A stretch of 39,676 nucleotides of DNA from Salipiger bermudensis HTCC2601 (GCF_000153725.1 NZ_DS022276.1:3205498-3245173); one strand, 5' to 3'; shown: positions 1 through 11,125, counted from the first letter of the stretch. The notes: generated by a model from the sequence alone, not told the origin. Numbers and translations are program-made.

Positions 1-1247
1 TGATTCAAAGCCATTTCCGAGGCCAGCTGGCCGGCGGCGGGGCCGATGCCGAAGCCGTGCCTGAGAAACCTGTGGCGATCACCAGACCCGGGGATCGCGG
101 CGGCGTGGTCGATCACCGGAACCGCGTCCGGGGTCACGTCGATGATACCGCCCCATTTTTCAGCAATCTTCACATCCCTGAAGGCCGGGAAGACCTTCGT
201 CACTGCGCGCAGCGCCTGGTCGAGCATGGCGTGCTGCGGTTCGGGATCGAGCACGCGGCACTTCTCGAACGGCGTCACGCTGTCGGCGCTCCAGCGCCGT
301 GGCGTGATGAGCCCGTCCCAGAGGCCGCGATCGAGGGTCAGCGAGACCTCGCCGCGATGCTCCTTCAGGCTCTTCATGAAATGCGGCAGCAGGCGGAAGC
401 TGTCGGGGGTGATCTGCACCTTGGCGCGGCCCCGGCGCGAAATCGTGTAGCCGCCGTCGAGCCGGGGGCGGATGCCGAACTGGCCGTTTCCGAGCGCGTA
501 TTTCGGCCCGCCCTCGAGCGGTTCGGTGCGCATCACCGAGCCGCGCACCCTGAGCTGGGGCAGCGACACGCCGAGATTGCCGAGAAACAGCCGGGACCAC
601 GCGCCGCCGGCGAGGATCGCCGCACCGCAGGGGATGCGACCGCGCTCGGTCAGCACCGCAGAGACGCGCCCGCCCTTGGTTTCGATGTCACGCACGGCGC
701 AATTGGTGAGGATTGCAGCGCCCTTGGCGCGGGCGCCCTTTGCCAGCGCCGGGGCGGCGAGCGCCGGTTCCGCGCGGCCATCATCGGCGGTCAGAAGGCC
801 GGCGCGGGCCGGAACCGTGCCGCCGGGGAACTGCGCCTGCAACTGCGCCTCGGTCAGGCGGCGCGCGCCGATGCCGAAGGTCTCGGCATCCTGCGCAACG
901 CTCTCGATCCACGCCATCTCGGCGTCGGTCTGTGCGGTGTAGACGATGCCGGTGCGGCGAAAGCCGGTGTCATGGCCGGTGCGCTGCTGCAGCGTGTCCC
1001 AGATCCGCAGGCTCTCGATGCCCAGGGGATACTCGGCGGCGTCGCGGCCCATGCGGCGGACCCAGCCCCAGTTGCGGCTCGACTGTTCGCCGGCGACGCG
1101 GCCCTTCTCGATCAGTGCGACGCGAAAGCCCTGTTCGGCGGCCCAGAACGCGGCCGCGCAGCCGACGATGCCGCCGCCGATGATGGCGAGGTCGACCTCG
1201 CCGGGCAGCGCGGCATCGCCTTCGACGGTGTCGACATAGGGTCTCAT
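1..1247 (-). CDS. FAD-dependent amine/D-amino-acid oxidase (DAO family), 3' end cut by window
   Basis: The frame encodes about 415 residues and continues past the left edge. Near the N-terminus is a Rossmann FAD-binding motif (LAIIGGGIVGCAAAFWAAEQG, approx. residues 20-40), followed by an IEKG segment that should bind the FAD ribose. Further on come a TISRRGR stretch and, close to the edge, the DAO-type C-terminal signature HGFGIGPAAGQLASE. The family oxidises amines or amino acids (sarcosine, glycine, D-amino acids) to imino products with release of H2O2 or transfer to a carrier; the substrate cannot be read here. The start ATG at 1247-1245 overlaps the stop of the upstream SDR by one base (TGATG), which supports translational coupling. 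It is the last visible gene of the Hyu/ABC operon, so it probably oxidises the amino acid released from the imported compound. Confidence is high for the family and low for the substrate. Confidence 0.85.
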   Translation of the reverse strand, partial: MRPYVDTVEGDAALPGEVDLAIIGGGIVGCAAAFWAAEQGFRVALIEKGRVAGEQSSRNWGWVRRMGRDAAEYPLGIESLRIWDTLQQRTGHDTGFRRTGIVYTAQTDAEMAWIESVAQDAETFGIGARRLTEAQLQAQFPGGTVPARAGLLTADDGRAEPALAAPALAKGARAKGAAILTNCAVRDIETKGGRVSAVLTERGRIPCGAAILAGGAWSRLFLGNLGVSLPQLRVRGSVMRTEPLEGGPKYALGNGQFGIRPRLDGGYTISRRGRAKVQITPDSFRLLPHFMKSLKEHRGEVSLTLDRGLWDGLITPRRWSADSVTPFEKCRVLDPEPQHAMLDQALRAVTKVFPAFRDVKIAEKWGGIIDVTPDAVPVIDHAAAIPGSGDRHRFLRHGFGIGPAAGQLASEMALN

Positions 1248-1959
1248 CACAGCCCCGGCTCGTAGCGCCAGTTGACCACCAGTTCGGACACGCTGGCTGT
1301 GTTTGGCAAGGTGACGACGTCTGCCACGAGCTTGCCGAGGTCTTCAGGCTGGGTGATCTCGTGGCGCGGCAGGTCGTGCCGCAGGGTGAGATCGGTGGCA
1401 ACGAAGCCGGGACAGACGACGCAGGCGCGCACGCCGTCGTCCCAGCCCGCCCGCCGCGCGGCGTGGGAGAGCGCCACGGCGGCGTGCTTGGTCATCTGGT
1501 AACCGGCATTAAGCCCCAGCACGCGTTTGCCAGAGGCCGAGGCCAGCACGATCACCCGGCCGGCACCACTGCGGCATAGCGCCGGCAGCGCTGCCCGGGT
1601 CAGGCGGAAGGGCGCCTTGACGTTGATCGAAAGGAGCGCGTCGAGCATCTCTTCCATTTCGTCATCGGGTTGCGGCTCTGCCGGCATCAGCTCGAGCGGC
1701 CCTGCGATCCCCGCGTTGTTCACCAGCGCGTCGATGCGCCCGAAGCGCGCCTCGGTGGCCTCGACGAACGCGCGGGCATCTTCGGCTTTGGCAGCGTCGT
1801 AGGGCACGATCAGCGGATCGTATTGCTCCAAGCTGTCGGGCAGCGAGGACGGATCGCGCAGGCCAAGCGACAGGGCGTAGCCGCGCCCGGCCAGTGCGTG
1901 GGCGATCGCCGCGCCGATGCCGCGGCTCGCCCCGGTGATCATCGCGACGGGGGCCTCGC

Positions 1960-1963
<4 letters not shown>
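1247..1963 (-). CDS. Short-chain dehydrogenase/reductase (classical SDR)
   Basis: A 238-residue protein, close to the usual 240-260 of classical SDRs. It shows the cofactor glycine motif TGASRGIG (residues 10-17), the NNAG motif (82-85), Asn114, a Ser at about 142-144, and the catalytic YQMTK pair Tyr155/Lys159. It should be a cytosolic NAD(P)-dependent oxidoreductase acting on a carbonyl or alcohol; the sequence does not fix the substrate. Its ATG overlaps the stop of the DppF-type gene by 4 bases (ATGA), and its own stop overlaps the FAD oxidase start, so it is embedded in the operon and probably acts on an intermediate of the same pathway. No key residue is missing. Confidence 0.88.
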
Positions 1964-2975
<1,012 letters not shown>

Positions 2976-2979
<4 letters not shown>

Positions 2980-4832
2980 GTGACGGTCTCCCAGTGGAAG
3001 CAGCGGGTCACGCGGCCCGGGGCCGGGTGCTCCGCCTTGGGGGGATTGGCGGTGCAGCGCTCGGTGGCGAAGGCGCAGCGGGGCGCGAAGCGGCAGCCGC
3101 TGGGCATCTGGCGCGGCGAGGGCACCGAGCCGGGGATCGCGGTCAGCCGCTCGGCGCCGCCCTCGGGCACCGAGGCGATCAGCGCGGCGGTGTAGGGGTG
3201 GCGCGGGCGCTCGAAGACCTCGGCCACCGGGCCTTCCTCGACCACCTCTCCCGCATACATCACCGTCACCCGGTCGGCGATCTCGGCCACCACGGCAAGA
3301 TCGTGGGTGACGAAGATCATGCCCATGCCCGGCGTGTCGCGCTTGAGCTGCGCGAAGAGCTGCAGGATCTGCGCCTGGATCGTCGGGTCGAGCGCGGTGG
3401 TCGGCTCGTCGGCAATCAGCAGGCGCGGGTTGTTGGCCACGGCGACGGCGATCATCGCGCGCTGGCGCTGGCCTCCAGAAAGCTCGTGCGGGTAGGCCCG
3501 CACCCGCTGCTCGGGGTCGGGGATGCCGACATGGCGCAGCAGCTCCACCACGCGGGTCTGCAGAGCGTCGCCCTCAAGGTCGTGATGGGCGCGGATCGCT
3601 TCGGCCACCTGCTCGCCGATGCGCAGCACCGGATTGAGCGCCGCGGCGGCATCCTGGAACACCATCGAGACCTCGTCACCGCGCAACGCGCGGATGCCTT
3701 CCTCGTCGAGCTTGGCGAGATCGACCGCCTTGCCCTCGCGGGTGGTGTAGTGTGCGGTGCCGCCGGTGACCCGCAGCGTGTCGGGCAGCAGGCCGGTCAT
3801 CGCAAGGCCGGTCAGGGTCTTGCCCGAGCCGCTCTCGCCGACCAGCGCCACGGTCTCGCCGGGGCGGACGGTCAGCGACACGCGGCGCACCAGCTCCATG
3901 TCACGCACGGCGATCGACATGTCGCGGATCTCGAGCAGCGGGGCGTCGGCATCGGCCTCGACCGGGGTGGCGGGTTTCTTCGCGGCGGCAGAGCGCGGCC
4001 GCAGCCAGAGCGCGCCACCGGCGGTGACGGCGCGGGGATCGAGCGCCGATTGAAGACGATCGCAGAGCAGGTTGAAGGTCAGGATGGTGCCGGCAAGCGC
4101 CAGCGACGGCCAGACCAGCAGCAGCGGCGCGACCTCCATGGCACCGCGCGCCGATCGGATCATCAGGCCCCAGGAGGGTGTCGGCGGCACGACGCCGAGA
4201 CCGAGGAAGGACAGCCCGCTCTCGATTACCATGGCCGAGGCCACCACCAGCGACATCTGCACCAGCAGCGGCGGCAGCACGTTGGGCAGGATCGTGCGGA
4301 CGAGGATCTTCATCGGGTGCGTGCCCATCGACCGCTGCGCGGTGACGAAGTCGAGCCCGCGCACCTGCTGCGTCGCGGCATAGACCACCCGCGTGTAGTT
4401 GGGCGTGTAGAGGATGGTCAGTGCCAGCACGAGCGGCCATGTGCCCGCGCCGAGGATGGTCACCACCAGCAGCGCAAGCAGCAGCGGCGGCAGGCAGAGG
4501 ATGATCTCAGCGGCGCGCACCGTGACGAGCTCGACGGCGCCGCGGAAATAGCCGCCGAGCAGGCCGAGCGCGGTGCCGATGATGGCGGCGAAGATCGCCG
4601 AGCCCACGGCGATGAACAGCGAGGCGCGGCCGCCCCAGATCAGGCGCGAGAGCACGTCGCGGCCGAAATCGTCCTGGCCGAGCCAGTGTCCGGCGGAGGG
4701 GCCGGCGAAGCGGTTGGGGATGTCCATGCCGCGCACGTCCTGCAGGGGCAGGAGCGGGGCGAGCAGCACGGTGGCGACGATCAGCGCGGCGATTGTGCCG
4801 GGCAGGATCAGCTTGCGGGTAGACCGGCTCAT
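2976..4832 (-). CDS. Fused ABC importer permease-ATPase (DppC::DppD)
   Basis: One continuous 618-residue frame joins two components normally encoded separately. Residues 1 to about 270 are a DppC-type permease with a first membrane helix near the N-terminus, the [16 protein letters not shown] segment typical of DppC, several membrane helices and an EAA-like loop around 160-185. After a linker of about 30 residues rich in Ala, Lys and Pro, residues 298-618 are a DppD-type ATPase: Walker A GESGSGKT (332-339), an ELSGGQRQR signature, a LLIADEP Walker B and an oligo_HPY C-terminus with cysteines. The ATG directly follows the stop of the DppB gene, and the 3' end overlaps the DppF gene by 4 bases. 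The ATPase half would sit on the cytoplasmic face, fixing a 1:1 permease to ATPase ratio. Fusions of this kind occur in some Rhizobiales and Rhodobacterales, though separate genes are the usual arrangement. Confidence 0.92.
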
Positions 4833-5789
4833 TCAGCGCACCAGGGAAATTCGGGGGTCGAGCAGGGCGTTCACCACATCCACGACGAGATTGAGAAAGA
4901 CGAAGAGGACCGAGATCGTCATCACGATGCCGACCACTTCGGGATAGTCGCGCGCATCGACGGCGGCGACGAGGTAGCCCGAGAGGCCCGGCCAGTTGAA
5001 CACGAACTCGACCAGCACCGTGCCGCCGATCAGCGTGCCCATCTCGAGGCCGAGCACCGTCAGCACCGGGATCAGCGCGTTGCGCACCACGTGGCGGCGC
5101 AGGATCGGGTTGCGGGGCAGGCCCTTGGCGCGGGCTGTGCGCACGTAGTCGCGTTGCAGCACCTCGAGCACAGAGGCGCGGCTCATCCGGGTGATCACCG
5201 CCAGCAGCGACAGCGCCACGGTGCAGGCGGGCAGCAGCAGCAGCTGCAGGTGTTCGAGCGGGTCCTCGGAGAACGGCGTGAAGCCGCCGGCGGGAAGCCA
5301 TTGCAGCTTCTGCGCAAAGATCAGGATCACCACCGAGCCCACCACGAAGACCGGCGTCGAGAGCGAGGCCGAGGCGAAGAAGGAGATCACCGCATCGGCC
5401 TTGCCGTCGGCGCGGATCGCCGCATAGGTGCCCAGCGGCACGCCGATGCCGGTGGCGATCAGCGAGGCCGCGAGGATCACCTCGAGGGTGCGCGGCAGGC
5501 GCAGGGCGATCTGCTCGATCACCGGCGCGCCGTCGCGGAACGACGCGCCGAGATCACCGGTGAGCACACCGGTCATGTGGTCGATATATTGCTGCCAGAG
5601 AGGGGCGTTGAGCCCCATCTGCTCGCGCAGCGCAGCGACGGCCTGAGGATCGGCGGCGACATTGCCCTGACTGAGCAGCAGCTCCGCCGGATCGCCCGGA
5701 ATGAGGTGCAGGAGGAGGAACACCACCGAGACGACGATCCAGACGAGGAACAGCGCCACGAGGCTTCTGGTAGCAATATATCTCAGCAT
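4833..5789 (-). CDS. ABC transporter permease, DppB/OppB type
   Basis: A 318-residue inner-membrane protein, normal for DppB. The N-terminus MLRYIATRSLVALFLVWIV is the first membrane helix. It is followed by the family motif HLIPGDPAELLL, the conserved GDLGASFRDGAPV segment, and an EAA-type loop (DYVRTARAKGLPRNPILRRHVVRNALIP) that contacts the ATPase. The C-terminus ends NALLDPRISLVR, the usual DppB ending. It should pair with the permease half of the following fusion protein to form the channel. The stop TGA directly abuts the ATG of the fusion gene, so the two are probably translationally coupled. Confidence 0.93.
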   Translation of the reverse strand: MLRYIATRSLVALFLVWIVVSVVFLLLHLIPGDPAELLLSQGNVAADPQAVAALREQMGLNAPLWQQYIDHMTGVLTGDLGASFRDGAPVIEQIALRLPRTLEVILAASLIATGIGVPLGTYAAIRADGKADAVISFFASASLSTPVFVVGSVVILIFAQKLQWLPAGGFTPFSEDPLEHLQLLLLPACTVALSLLAVITRMSRASVLEVLQRDYVRTARAKGLPRNPILRRHVVRNALIPVLTVLGLEMGTLIGGTVLVEFVFNWPGLSGYLVAAVDARDYPEVVGIVMTISVLFVFLNLVVDVVNALLDPRISLVR

Positions 5790-5799
5790 GGGGTCAGCT

Positions 5800-7332
5800 T
5801 CAGCCCAGCACGGTTTCTTCCAGCGTCATGCCGGAATAGAAGACAAGCTGGCCGGGCATCACGGTGAACCCTTCGGCGTTGGCGCGCATGCCGTAGCCCT
5901 GCGAGCGCCAGGACAGACCGACGACCGGAACCGTGTCGATGGCGATCTCTTCCAGCTCCTTGTAGATTGCCTTGCGCTCCTCGGTGTCGAAGGTGGCGCG
6001 GCCACGAGCGAAAAGCTCTGAGATCTCCGGGGTTTCCATGCCGAAGCTGCGCACGAAGCTCGGGGAGAGCGAACCGTCGACCACGGTGGCGAGGCCGTCG
6101 GGGTCGTTGTTCATCGCGGCGGTGCCCATCACGGCAAGGTCATAGGTGCCCTCGTTGCCCTTCTTCACCCGGGTCGACCATTCCGGCAGGTCAAGCTGCA
6201 CGTTGATGCCGATCATCGACAGATACGCCTGGCAGACCTCTGCGGTGGACTGGTGCATGCCGTATTGCGCGGTCGACAGCATCACGCAGTCGAAGCCGTC
6301 CGGGTAGCCGGCCTCGGCCAGCAGCGCCTGAGCCTTCTCGGGGTCGTAGTTCCACGAGTTGGCCAGTTCCGGGTTGTAGAACTCGGAGCCCTCGGCGATC
6401 GGCAGGTGCTCGAGCGCGCCGCCGCGACCGTAGAACGCCGCCGCCGCGATGTCTTCGCGCTTGATGGCGTGGGCCACGGCCTGACGGACCTTCGGGTTGT
6501 CGAAGGGCGGACGCGAGGCATTGAAGGTCAGGTACATGAACGGACCGTCGGTGGCCTGCAGTGCCAGCTCGTCATTCGCTTCGATCTGGTCCATCGCCTG
6601 CCACGGCACGTATTCGACCAGGTCGACGTCGCCGGCCTCGAGCGCCGCCACGCGCAGGTTCTCGTCGGCATAGACGATGGCCTCGATATTGGAGACCTTC
6701 GGCATCTCGTCCTTGTAGTAGCCATCCCACGCAGAGAGCGAGATCGACACGCCGCGATCGGCGCTGTCATAGAGGAACGGACCCGAGCCCATGGTGGTGT
6801 CGCGGGCTTCGCCCTTCTTGATCATCGGCATGTTGAAATGCGCGAACCAGCCCGGCAGAACCGCCAGCGGCTCGTCGGTGACCATGCGCACGGTCTTCTC
6901 GTCCGGAGTCTCGACCGAAGTGATGGCGGCGAGCTGGCCCTGCAGGTAGGCGGCGCTGTCGGGCTTCTGCGCCTCGAGCACGTTCCAGGCGATATCCTCG
7001 GAGGTAACGGGGGTGCCGTCATGCCAGGTGGCGTCGCGCAGGGTGAAGACCCAGGCGCCCTCGTCGTCGACCTCCCAGCTTTCGGCCAGTTCGCCGCGCA
7101 TCGTGCCATCGGGGCCGTAGCCCAGCAGGCCGCGATGGATCATCAGCTTGATGGTGCCGGCGGCGGTGCCGTTCGAGGCCCAGGCATCGAGGCTCGGCGG
7201 GTAGGTCGAGAGGCCGAAGCGCAGCGTGCCGCCGTCCTGCGCGTGCAGGGCCTTGGGGCCGAGGAAGCTCAGTGCGCCTGCGGCGGCGCCGGTGGTGGCG
7301 AGAAAGCCGCGACGGTTCATTCGCGTAGTCAT
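5800..7332 (-). CDS. Periplasmic solute-binding protein, SBP_bac_5 (peptide/opine-type), Tat-exported
   Basis: A 510-residue family-5 extracellular solute-binding protein. I choose the ATG at 7332 because AAGGAG lies 9 bases upstream and the protein then opens with MTTRMNRRGFLATTGAAAGA, a twin-arginine signal peptide, with likely cleavage after ALHA (ALHAQDGG). The mature part carries SBP_5 landmarks such as LAESWEVDDEGAWVFTLRDATWHDGTPVTSED and later PDNPKVR-like segments (PPFDNPKVRQAVAHAIKRED). It would capture the substrate in the periplasm and hand it to the DppB/C channel. An in-frame ATG at 7401 overlaps the hyuB stop and would add 23 residues that do not look like a signal sequence. It lies between hyuB and dppB in the operon. 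Confidence 0.92.
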   Translation of the reverse strand: MTTRMNRRGFLATTGAAAGALSFLGPKALHAQDGGTLRFGLSTYPPSLDAWASNGTAAGTIKLMIHRGLLGYGPDGTMRGELAESWEVDDEGAWVFTLRDATWHDGTPVTSEDIAWNVLEAQKPDSAAYLQGQLAAITSVETPDEKTVRMVTDEPLAVLPGWFAHFNMPMIKKGEARDTTMGSGPFLYDSADRGVSISLSAWDGYYKDEMPKVSNIEAIVYADENLRVAALEAGDVDLVEYVPWQAMDQIEANDELALQATDGPFMYLTFNASRPPFDNPKVRQAVAHAIKREDIAAAAFYGRGGALEHLPIAEGSEFYNPELANSWNYDPEKAQALLAEAGYPDGFDCVMLSTAQYGMHQSTAEVCQAYLSMIGINVQLDLPEWSTRVKKGNEGTYDLAVMGTAAMNNDPDGLATVVDGSLSPSFVRSFGMETPEISELFARGRATFDTEERKAIYKELEEIAIDTVPVVGLSWRSQGYGMRANAEGFTVMPGQLVFYSGMTLEETVLG

Positions 7333-7397
7333 TGAAGGTGTCTCCTTGTCGGGTTGTGGCGGGCTCTTCCTGGCCCTGTTGAATTGTGCCGGGCGGA

Positions 7398-8996
7398 TCA
7401 TTCCGCCGCGATCTGTGTTTCGCTGGTCTCATCCGGCGTGCCGTAGCCACCGCCCCCGGGGGTGATGACCTCGAGCCATTCGCCGGCGCGCAGGGTGCCG
7501 TAGCCACGCTCGAACGGGGCGCAGCCGGGGCTGGTGGCATAGCTGCCATGGCCGCCTTCGCCGCCGCCTTCGAGGCCCCAGGACCGCGACTTGTTGCGCG
7601 AGACGTCGACGCGGACCATGCACTCCTCGGTGGCGCGGTAGACCCGGCGCAGGCCCATGCCGCCACGGTGCTTGCCGGCCCCGCCGGAGCCGTCGACCAG
7701 CTCGTAGCGCTCGAGGATCAGGGGGTATTCGCCCTCCAGCGCCTCGACAGGCAGGTTCGAGGTGTTGGTGGCGTGAACGTGGATGCCATCGAGCCCGTCC
7801 GCCTGAGGGCGGGCGCCGCCGCCGCCACCGATGGTCTCGAGATAGACCCAGTAGGTGCCCGCGTCCGGCCCGCTCTGGCGGGTGCCCGAGAACACCGCAA
7901 CCGAGCATGTGGAGTTGGTGCAGGCCGAGACCCGCTCGGGCACCGCTTGCGCCAGGGCGCCGAGGATCAGGTCGGCGACGCGCTGGCAGGTCTGCACCCG
8001 GCCGTTGACCGCGGCCGGGTGCTTGCAGTTGAGGATCGAGCCGTGCGGCGCGTTGACGGTGATCGGACGGGCAAGGCCCGCGTTGGGCAGCACCGTCGGG
8101 TCGATCACCGATTTCACGATGTAATAGACCGTCGCCAGCAGCGCCGTGCGGGTCATGTTGATCGGGGCGCGGATCTGCTCGGGCGCCTCGAAATCAAGCG
8201 ACAGCGCGTCGCCCGCGACGGTTACCGTCACCGCGAAGGGGATCGGGTCATCGAAATCGAGATTGTCGAACACGTCCTCGAAGCGCCAGCTGCCATCGGG
8301 CAGGGCGGCGATGCCGGCGCGCATCTTGCGCTCGGCATAGTCGAGCAGCGCCTCGCCCGAGGCCAGCACCACATCCGGGCCGTGGCGCGCGCAGAGCTCC
8401 TGGAAGCGTTGCACGCCGACCCGGTTGGCGGCCATTTGGGCGCGCAGGTCCGACAGGCGCTCGCGCGGGACCTGGCAGTTCAGCAGGATCAGCTCCTGGA
8501 TGTCCTTCTGCAGCTCACCGGCCTTGTAGAGCCGCACCGGCGGGATGCGCAGGCCTTCCTGGTAGATATGGGCATGCGCCCGGTCGACGAAATCCGAGTG
8601 GTGCGCGAGGTTCACCGTCCACGCCACGAGCTGGTCGTCGACGAAGATCGGCTCGGCCAGAACGATGTCGGGCAGGTGGGTGCCGCCGCCGCGATAGGCG
8701 TCGTTGCCGACGAAGACATCGCCCGGGCGCAGGTCCTTCTCGTCGTGATCCGCCAGCAGCATCGGGATGAAATCGAGGAAGCTGCCGAGGTGGATCGGGA
8801 TATGCTCGGCCTGACAGAGCGTGCGGCCCTGCCGGTCAAAGAGCGCCGTAGAACAATCGCGGCGTTCCTTGATGTTGGTCGAGTAGGAGGCGCGGACCAG
8901 CGCTTCGCCGGTCTCCTCCACGATCGAGGAGAGCGCGGCACCGATGACCTCGACCGTGATCGGGTCGAGTGCGTGAGTGGTGGTTTGGCCGGTCAT
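7398..8996 (-). CDS. hyuB: Hydantoinase B / oxoprolinase beta-type subunit
   Basis: A 532-residue HyuB/oxoprolinase B protein. The ATG at 8996 overlaps the hyuA stop by 4 bases, and the first residues MTGQTTTHALDPITVEVI match the family start; longer upstream extension in this frame is low-complexity and not protein-like. Family segments include ATLSSIVEE-like ALSSIVEETGEALVRASYS, GDVFVGNDAYRGGGTHLPD, and glycine-rich GGGGGARPQADGLDG and GGAGKHRGGMGLRR near the C-terminus. With HyuA it forms an ATP-dependent enzyme that opens hydantoin, N-methylhydantoin, 5-oxoproline or related cyclic amides; some family members are carboxylases. The exact substrate is not readable. Its partner gene and the peptide-type importer in the same operon suggest that an imported cyclic amide is opened in the cytoplasm. 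Confidence 0.93.
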   Translation of the reverse strand: MTGQTTTHALDPITVEVIGAALSSIVEETGEALVRASYSTNIKERRDCSTALFDRQGRTLCQAEHIPIHLGSFLDFIPMLLADHDEKDLRPGDVFVGNDAYRGGGTHLPDIVLAEPIFVDDQLVAWTVNLAHHSDFVDRAHAHIYQEGLRIPPVRLYKAGELQKDIQELILLNCQVPRERLSDLRAQMAANRVGVQRFQELCARHGPDVVLASGEALLDYAERKMRAGIAALPDGSWRFEDVFDNLDFDDPIPFAVTVTVAGDALSLDFEAPEQIRAPINMTRTALLATVYYIVKSVIDPTVLPNAGLARPITVNAPHGSILNCKHPAAVNGRVQTCQRVADLILGALAQAVPERVSACTNSTCSVAVFSGTRQSGPDAGTYWVYLETIGGGGGARPQADGLDGIHVHATNTSNLPVEALEGEYPLILERYELVDGSGGAGKHRGGMGLRRVYRATEECMVRVDVSRNKSRSWGLEGGGEGGHGSYATSPGCAPFERGYGTLRAGEWLEVITPGGGGYGTPDETSETQIAAE

Positions 8997-11095
8997 GCGC
9001 TGAGCTCCAGGATGAGGTTGTCGATCTTGTCCACGGTGGCGGTGACCCCGGGGGGCACCAGCGTTGTGGTGTCCATCTGCTCGACGATGGCGGGGCCGGC
9101 GAAGGCCATGCCGGGGGCAAGCTTCTCGCGGGCATAGAGCGTGGTCTCGGTGAACGCGCCGGTCTCGGGATACCAGACCTCGCGGCTTCCGATGACCGCT
9201 TCGCTGGGATCGGGATCGCCGAGCGCGCGCTCGGGCAGCTCGGCCTTCTGCACCAGGCCCATCGCCTCGGCGCGGAAGGTCACGCAAAGGATGCGCTCTT
9301 CGGGCACGGCAAAGCCGTAGAGCCGCTCATGCGCCTCGGTGAAGCCCTGCTTGAGCACCTCCAGCGTGGCCTCGGTCACCGGGCCGTCGGGCAGCGGGAT
9401 CGACAGCTCGTAGTTCTGGCCATCGTAGCGCATGTCGATGCGGCGGGTGAGGCGGCGCTTGTCGGCGGGGATCGCCTCGGCGTCGAACCAGCCGGAGGCC
9501 TCGGCCTCGACCGAGGCCACGGTCTCGGCGATGATGCCGAGATTGGCGGGCTCGAGCGCGGTCAGGCGGGTGGCGGAGAAATCCGCACGCAGATCGGTGA
9601 GCAGCAGGCCCATGGCGCAGAGGATGCCCGGGCTGCGCGGCACGATCACCGTGGTCATGCCCAGTTCCTGCGCCAGCCGCACCGCATGCAGGGGACCCGC
9701 GCCGCCAAAGGCCATCAGCGCGTAGTTGCGCGGGTCGTGGCCGCGCTGCACCGAGATGACCCGGATCGCCTTGGCCATGTTCGCCGTCACCACCGAGATG
9801 ATGCCCTGCGCCACATCCATGGTCTCCATGCCCAGCCGCTCGCCGAGCTTGGCGATGGCCTCGACCGCGAGATCGCGGCGCACCTTCATGCGGCCGCCGA
9901 GGATCTCGACCGGGTTGAGGATCTGCAGCACGATATTGGCATCGGTGACAGTGGGATCGGTGGCGCCGCGGCCATAGCAGACCGGGCCGGGATCGGCGCC
10001 GGCGCTTTCCGGGCCGACCTTCAGCAGGCCGCCCGAGTCGATCGACGCGATCGAGCCGCCGCCGGCGCCCACGGTGTGGATGTCGAGCATCGGCGCCTTG
10101 ATCGGGTAGCCATGCACGACGCTTTCATTGGTCTGCGCGGTCTCACCGCCGGCCATGAGCGCCACGTCCGAGGAGGTGCCGCCGACGTCGAAGGTGATGA
10201 TATCGTCAAAGCCCGCGCGGGCGCCGATGGCCTGCGCCGCGACCACGCCGGTGGAGGGGCCCGAGAGCACCGCCCGCACCGGGGTCTGTGCCGCGGCCTC
10301 GAAGCGCACGACGCCGCCGTTGGACTGCGTCAGGTGCGGTGCCACCGGCAGGCCGAGATCCTGCAGGCGCGGGGTCAGCCGGCTGATATAGCGGTGCATG
10401 ATCGGGCCGAGATAGGAATTGACCGTCGCCGTCGAGAGGCGCTCGAACTCGCGGAACTCGGGGGCGATCTCGTGGCTGGCGCAGAGGAAGACGCCGGGCA
10501 TCTCCTCCTCGACGATGCGGCGCGCGGCCTGCTCGTGCACCGGGTTCACGAAGGCATAAAGGAAGCAGATCGCCACGGCCTCGACCCCGGCCTCCTTCAT
10601 CGCGCGGGCGGCCTTGCGCACGGCCTCCTCATCGAGCGGTTTGTCGATCTCACCGGTGCGCAGCATGCGCTCGGGCAGCTCGAAGCGCAGCGCGCGAGGG
10701 ACCAGCGTCTGCGGCTTCTCGGCAAAGAGATCGTAGAGGTCGGGCCGCTTCTGGCGGCCGATCTCGAGCAGGTCGCGGAAGCCTTCGGTGGTCAGCAGGC
10801 CGACCTTGGCGCCACGATGGGTGATCAGCGCGTTGGTGGCGACGGTGGTGCCGTGGCCGAGATAGGCGATGGCGGCGGCAGGATCGCTCTCGCTGCCCTC
10901 CGCGTGTTCCTTCATGCCTTCCTCGACACCCTGCGCGATGCCGCGCGACGGGTCATCCGGGGTGGAGGAGACCTTCCATACCTCGATGCGGCCGCTGGCC
11001 TCGTCGAAGAGGCATACGTCGGTGAACGTGCCGCCGGAATCAACGCCGACGCGCCATGTGCCTGCTGGGGTGATGCCTTGCGATCCGTCCATCAT
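8993..11095 (-). CDS. hyuA: Hydantoinase A / oxoprolinase alpha-type (ATP-binding) subunit
   Basis: A 700-residue HyuA protein of normal length. The N-terminus has the ASKHA-type nucleotide-binding motif GVDSGGTFTDVCLFDE (about 17-32), then GTTVATNALITHRGAKVGLLT, FRDLLEIGRQKRPDLYD, and in the middle a second nucleotide motif around DVGGTSSDVALMAGG. It supplies the ATP-dependent activation of the cyclic amide for the HyuA-HyuB enzyme. It is the first gene of the operon, preceded by ATGATG with GAGGA upstream. The 116-base gap to the divergent GntR gene contains the probable operator, so the operon is likely repressed until an inducer appears. Confidence 0.93.
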   Translation of the reverse strand: MMDGSQGITPAGTWRVGVDSGGTFTDVCLFDEASGRIEVWKVSSTPDDPSRGIAQGVEEGMKEHAEGSESDPAAAIAYLGHGTTVATNALITHRGAKVGLLTTEGFRDLLEIGRQKRPDLYDLFAEKPQTLVPRALRFELPERMLRTGEIDKPLDEEAVRKAARAMKEAGVEAVAICFLYAFVNPVHEQAARRIVEEEMPGVFLCASHEIAPEFREFERLSTATVNSYLGPIMHRYISRLTPRLQDLGLPVAPHLTQSNGGVVRFEAAAQTPVRAVLSGPSTGVVAAQAIGARAGFDDIITFDVGGTSSDVALMAGGETAQTNESVVHGYPIKAPMLDIHTVGAGGGSIASIDSGGLLKVGPESAGADPGPVCYGRGATDPTVTDANIVLQILNPVEILGGRMKVRRDLAVEAIAKLGERLGMETMDVAQGIISVVTANMAKAIRVISVQRGHDPRNYALMAFGGAGPLHAVRLAQELGMTTVIVPRSPGILCAMGLLLTDLRADFSATRLTALEPANLGIIAETVASVEAEASGWFDAEAIPADKRRLTRRIDMRYDGQNYELSIPLPDGPVTEATLEVLKQGFTEAHERLYGFAVPEERILCVTFRAEAMGLVQKAELPERALGDPDPSEAVIGSREVWYPETGAFTETTLYAREKLAPGMAFAGPAIVEQMDTTTLVPPGVTATVDKIDNLILELSA

Positions 11096-11125
11096 CGAAG
11101 TCTTGTCCTCTTGGCGTGTACGTCA

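Noticed and set aside
57-1265. A 402-codon plus-strand frame
   Set aside because: It is antisense to the FAD oxidase, which has a clear Rossmann motif and a coupled start.
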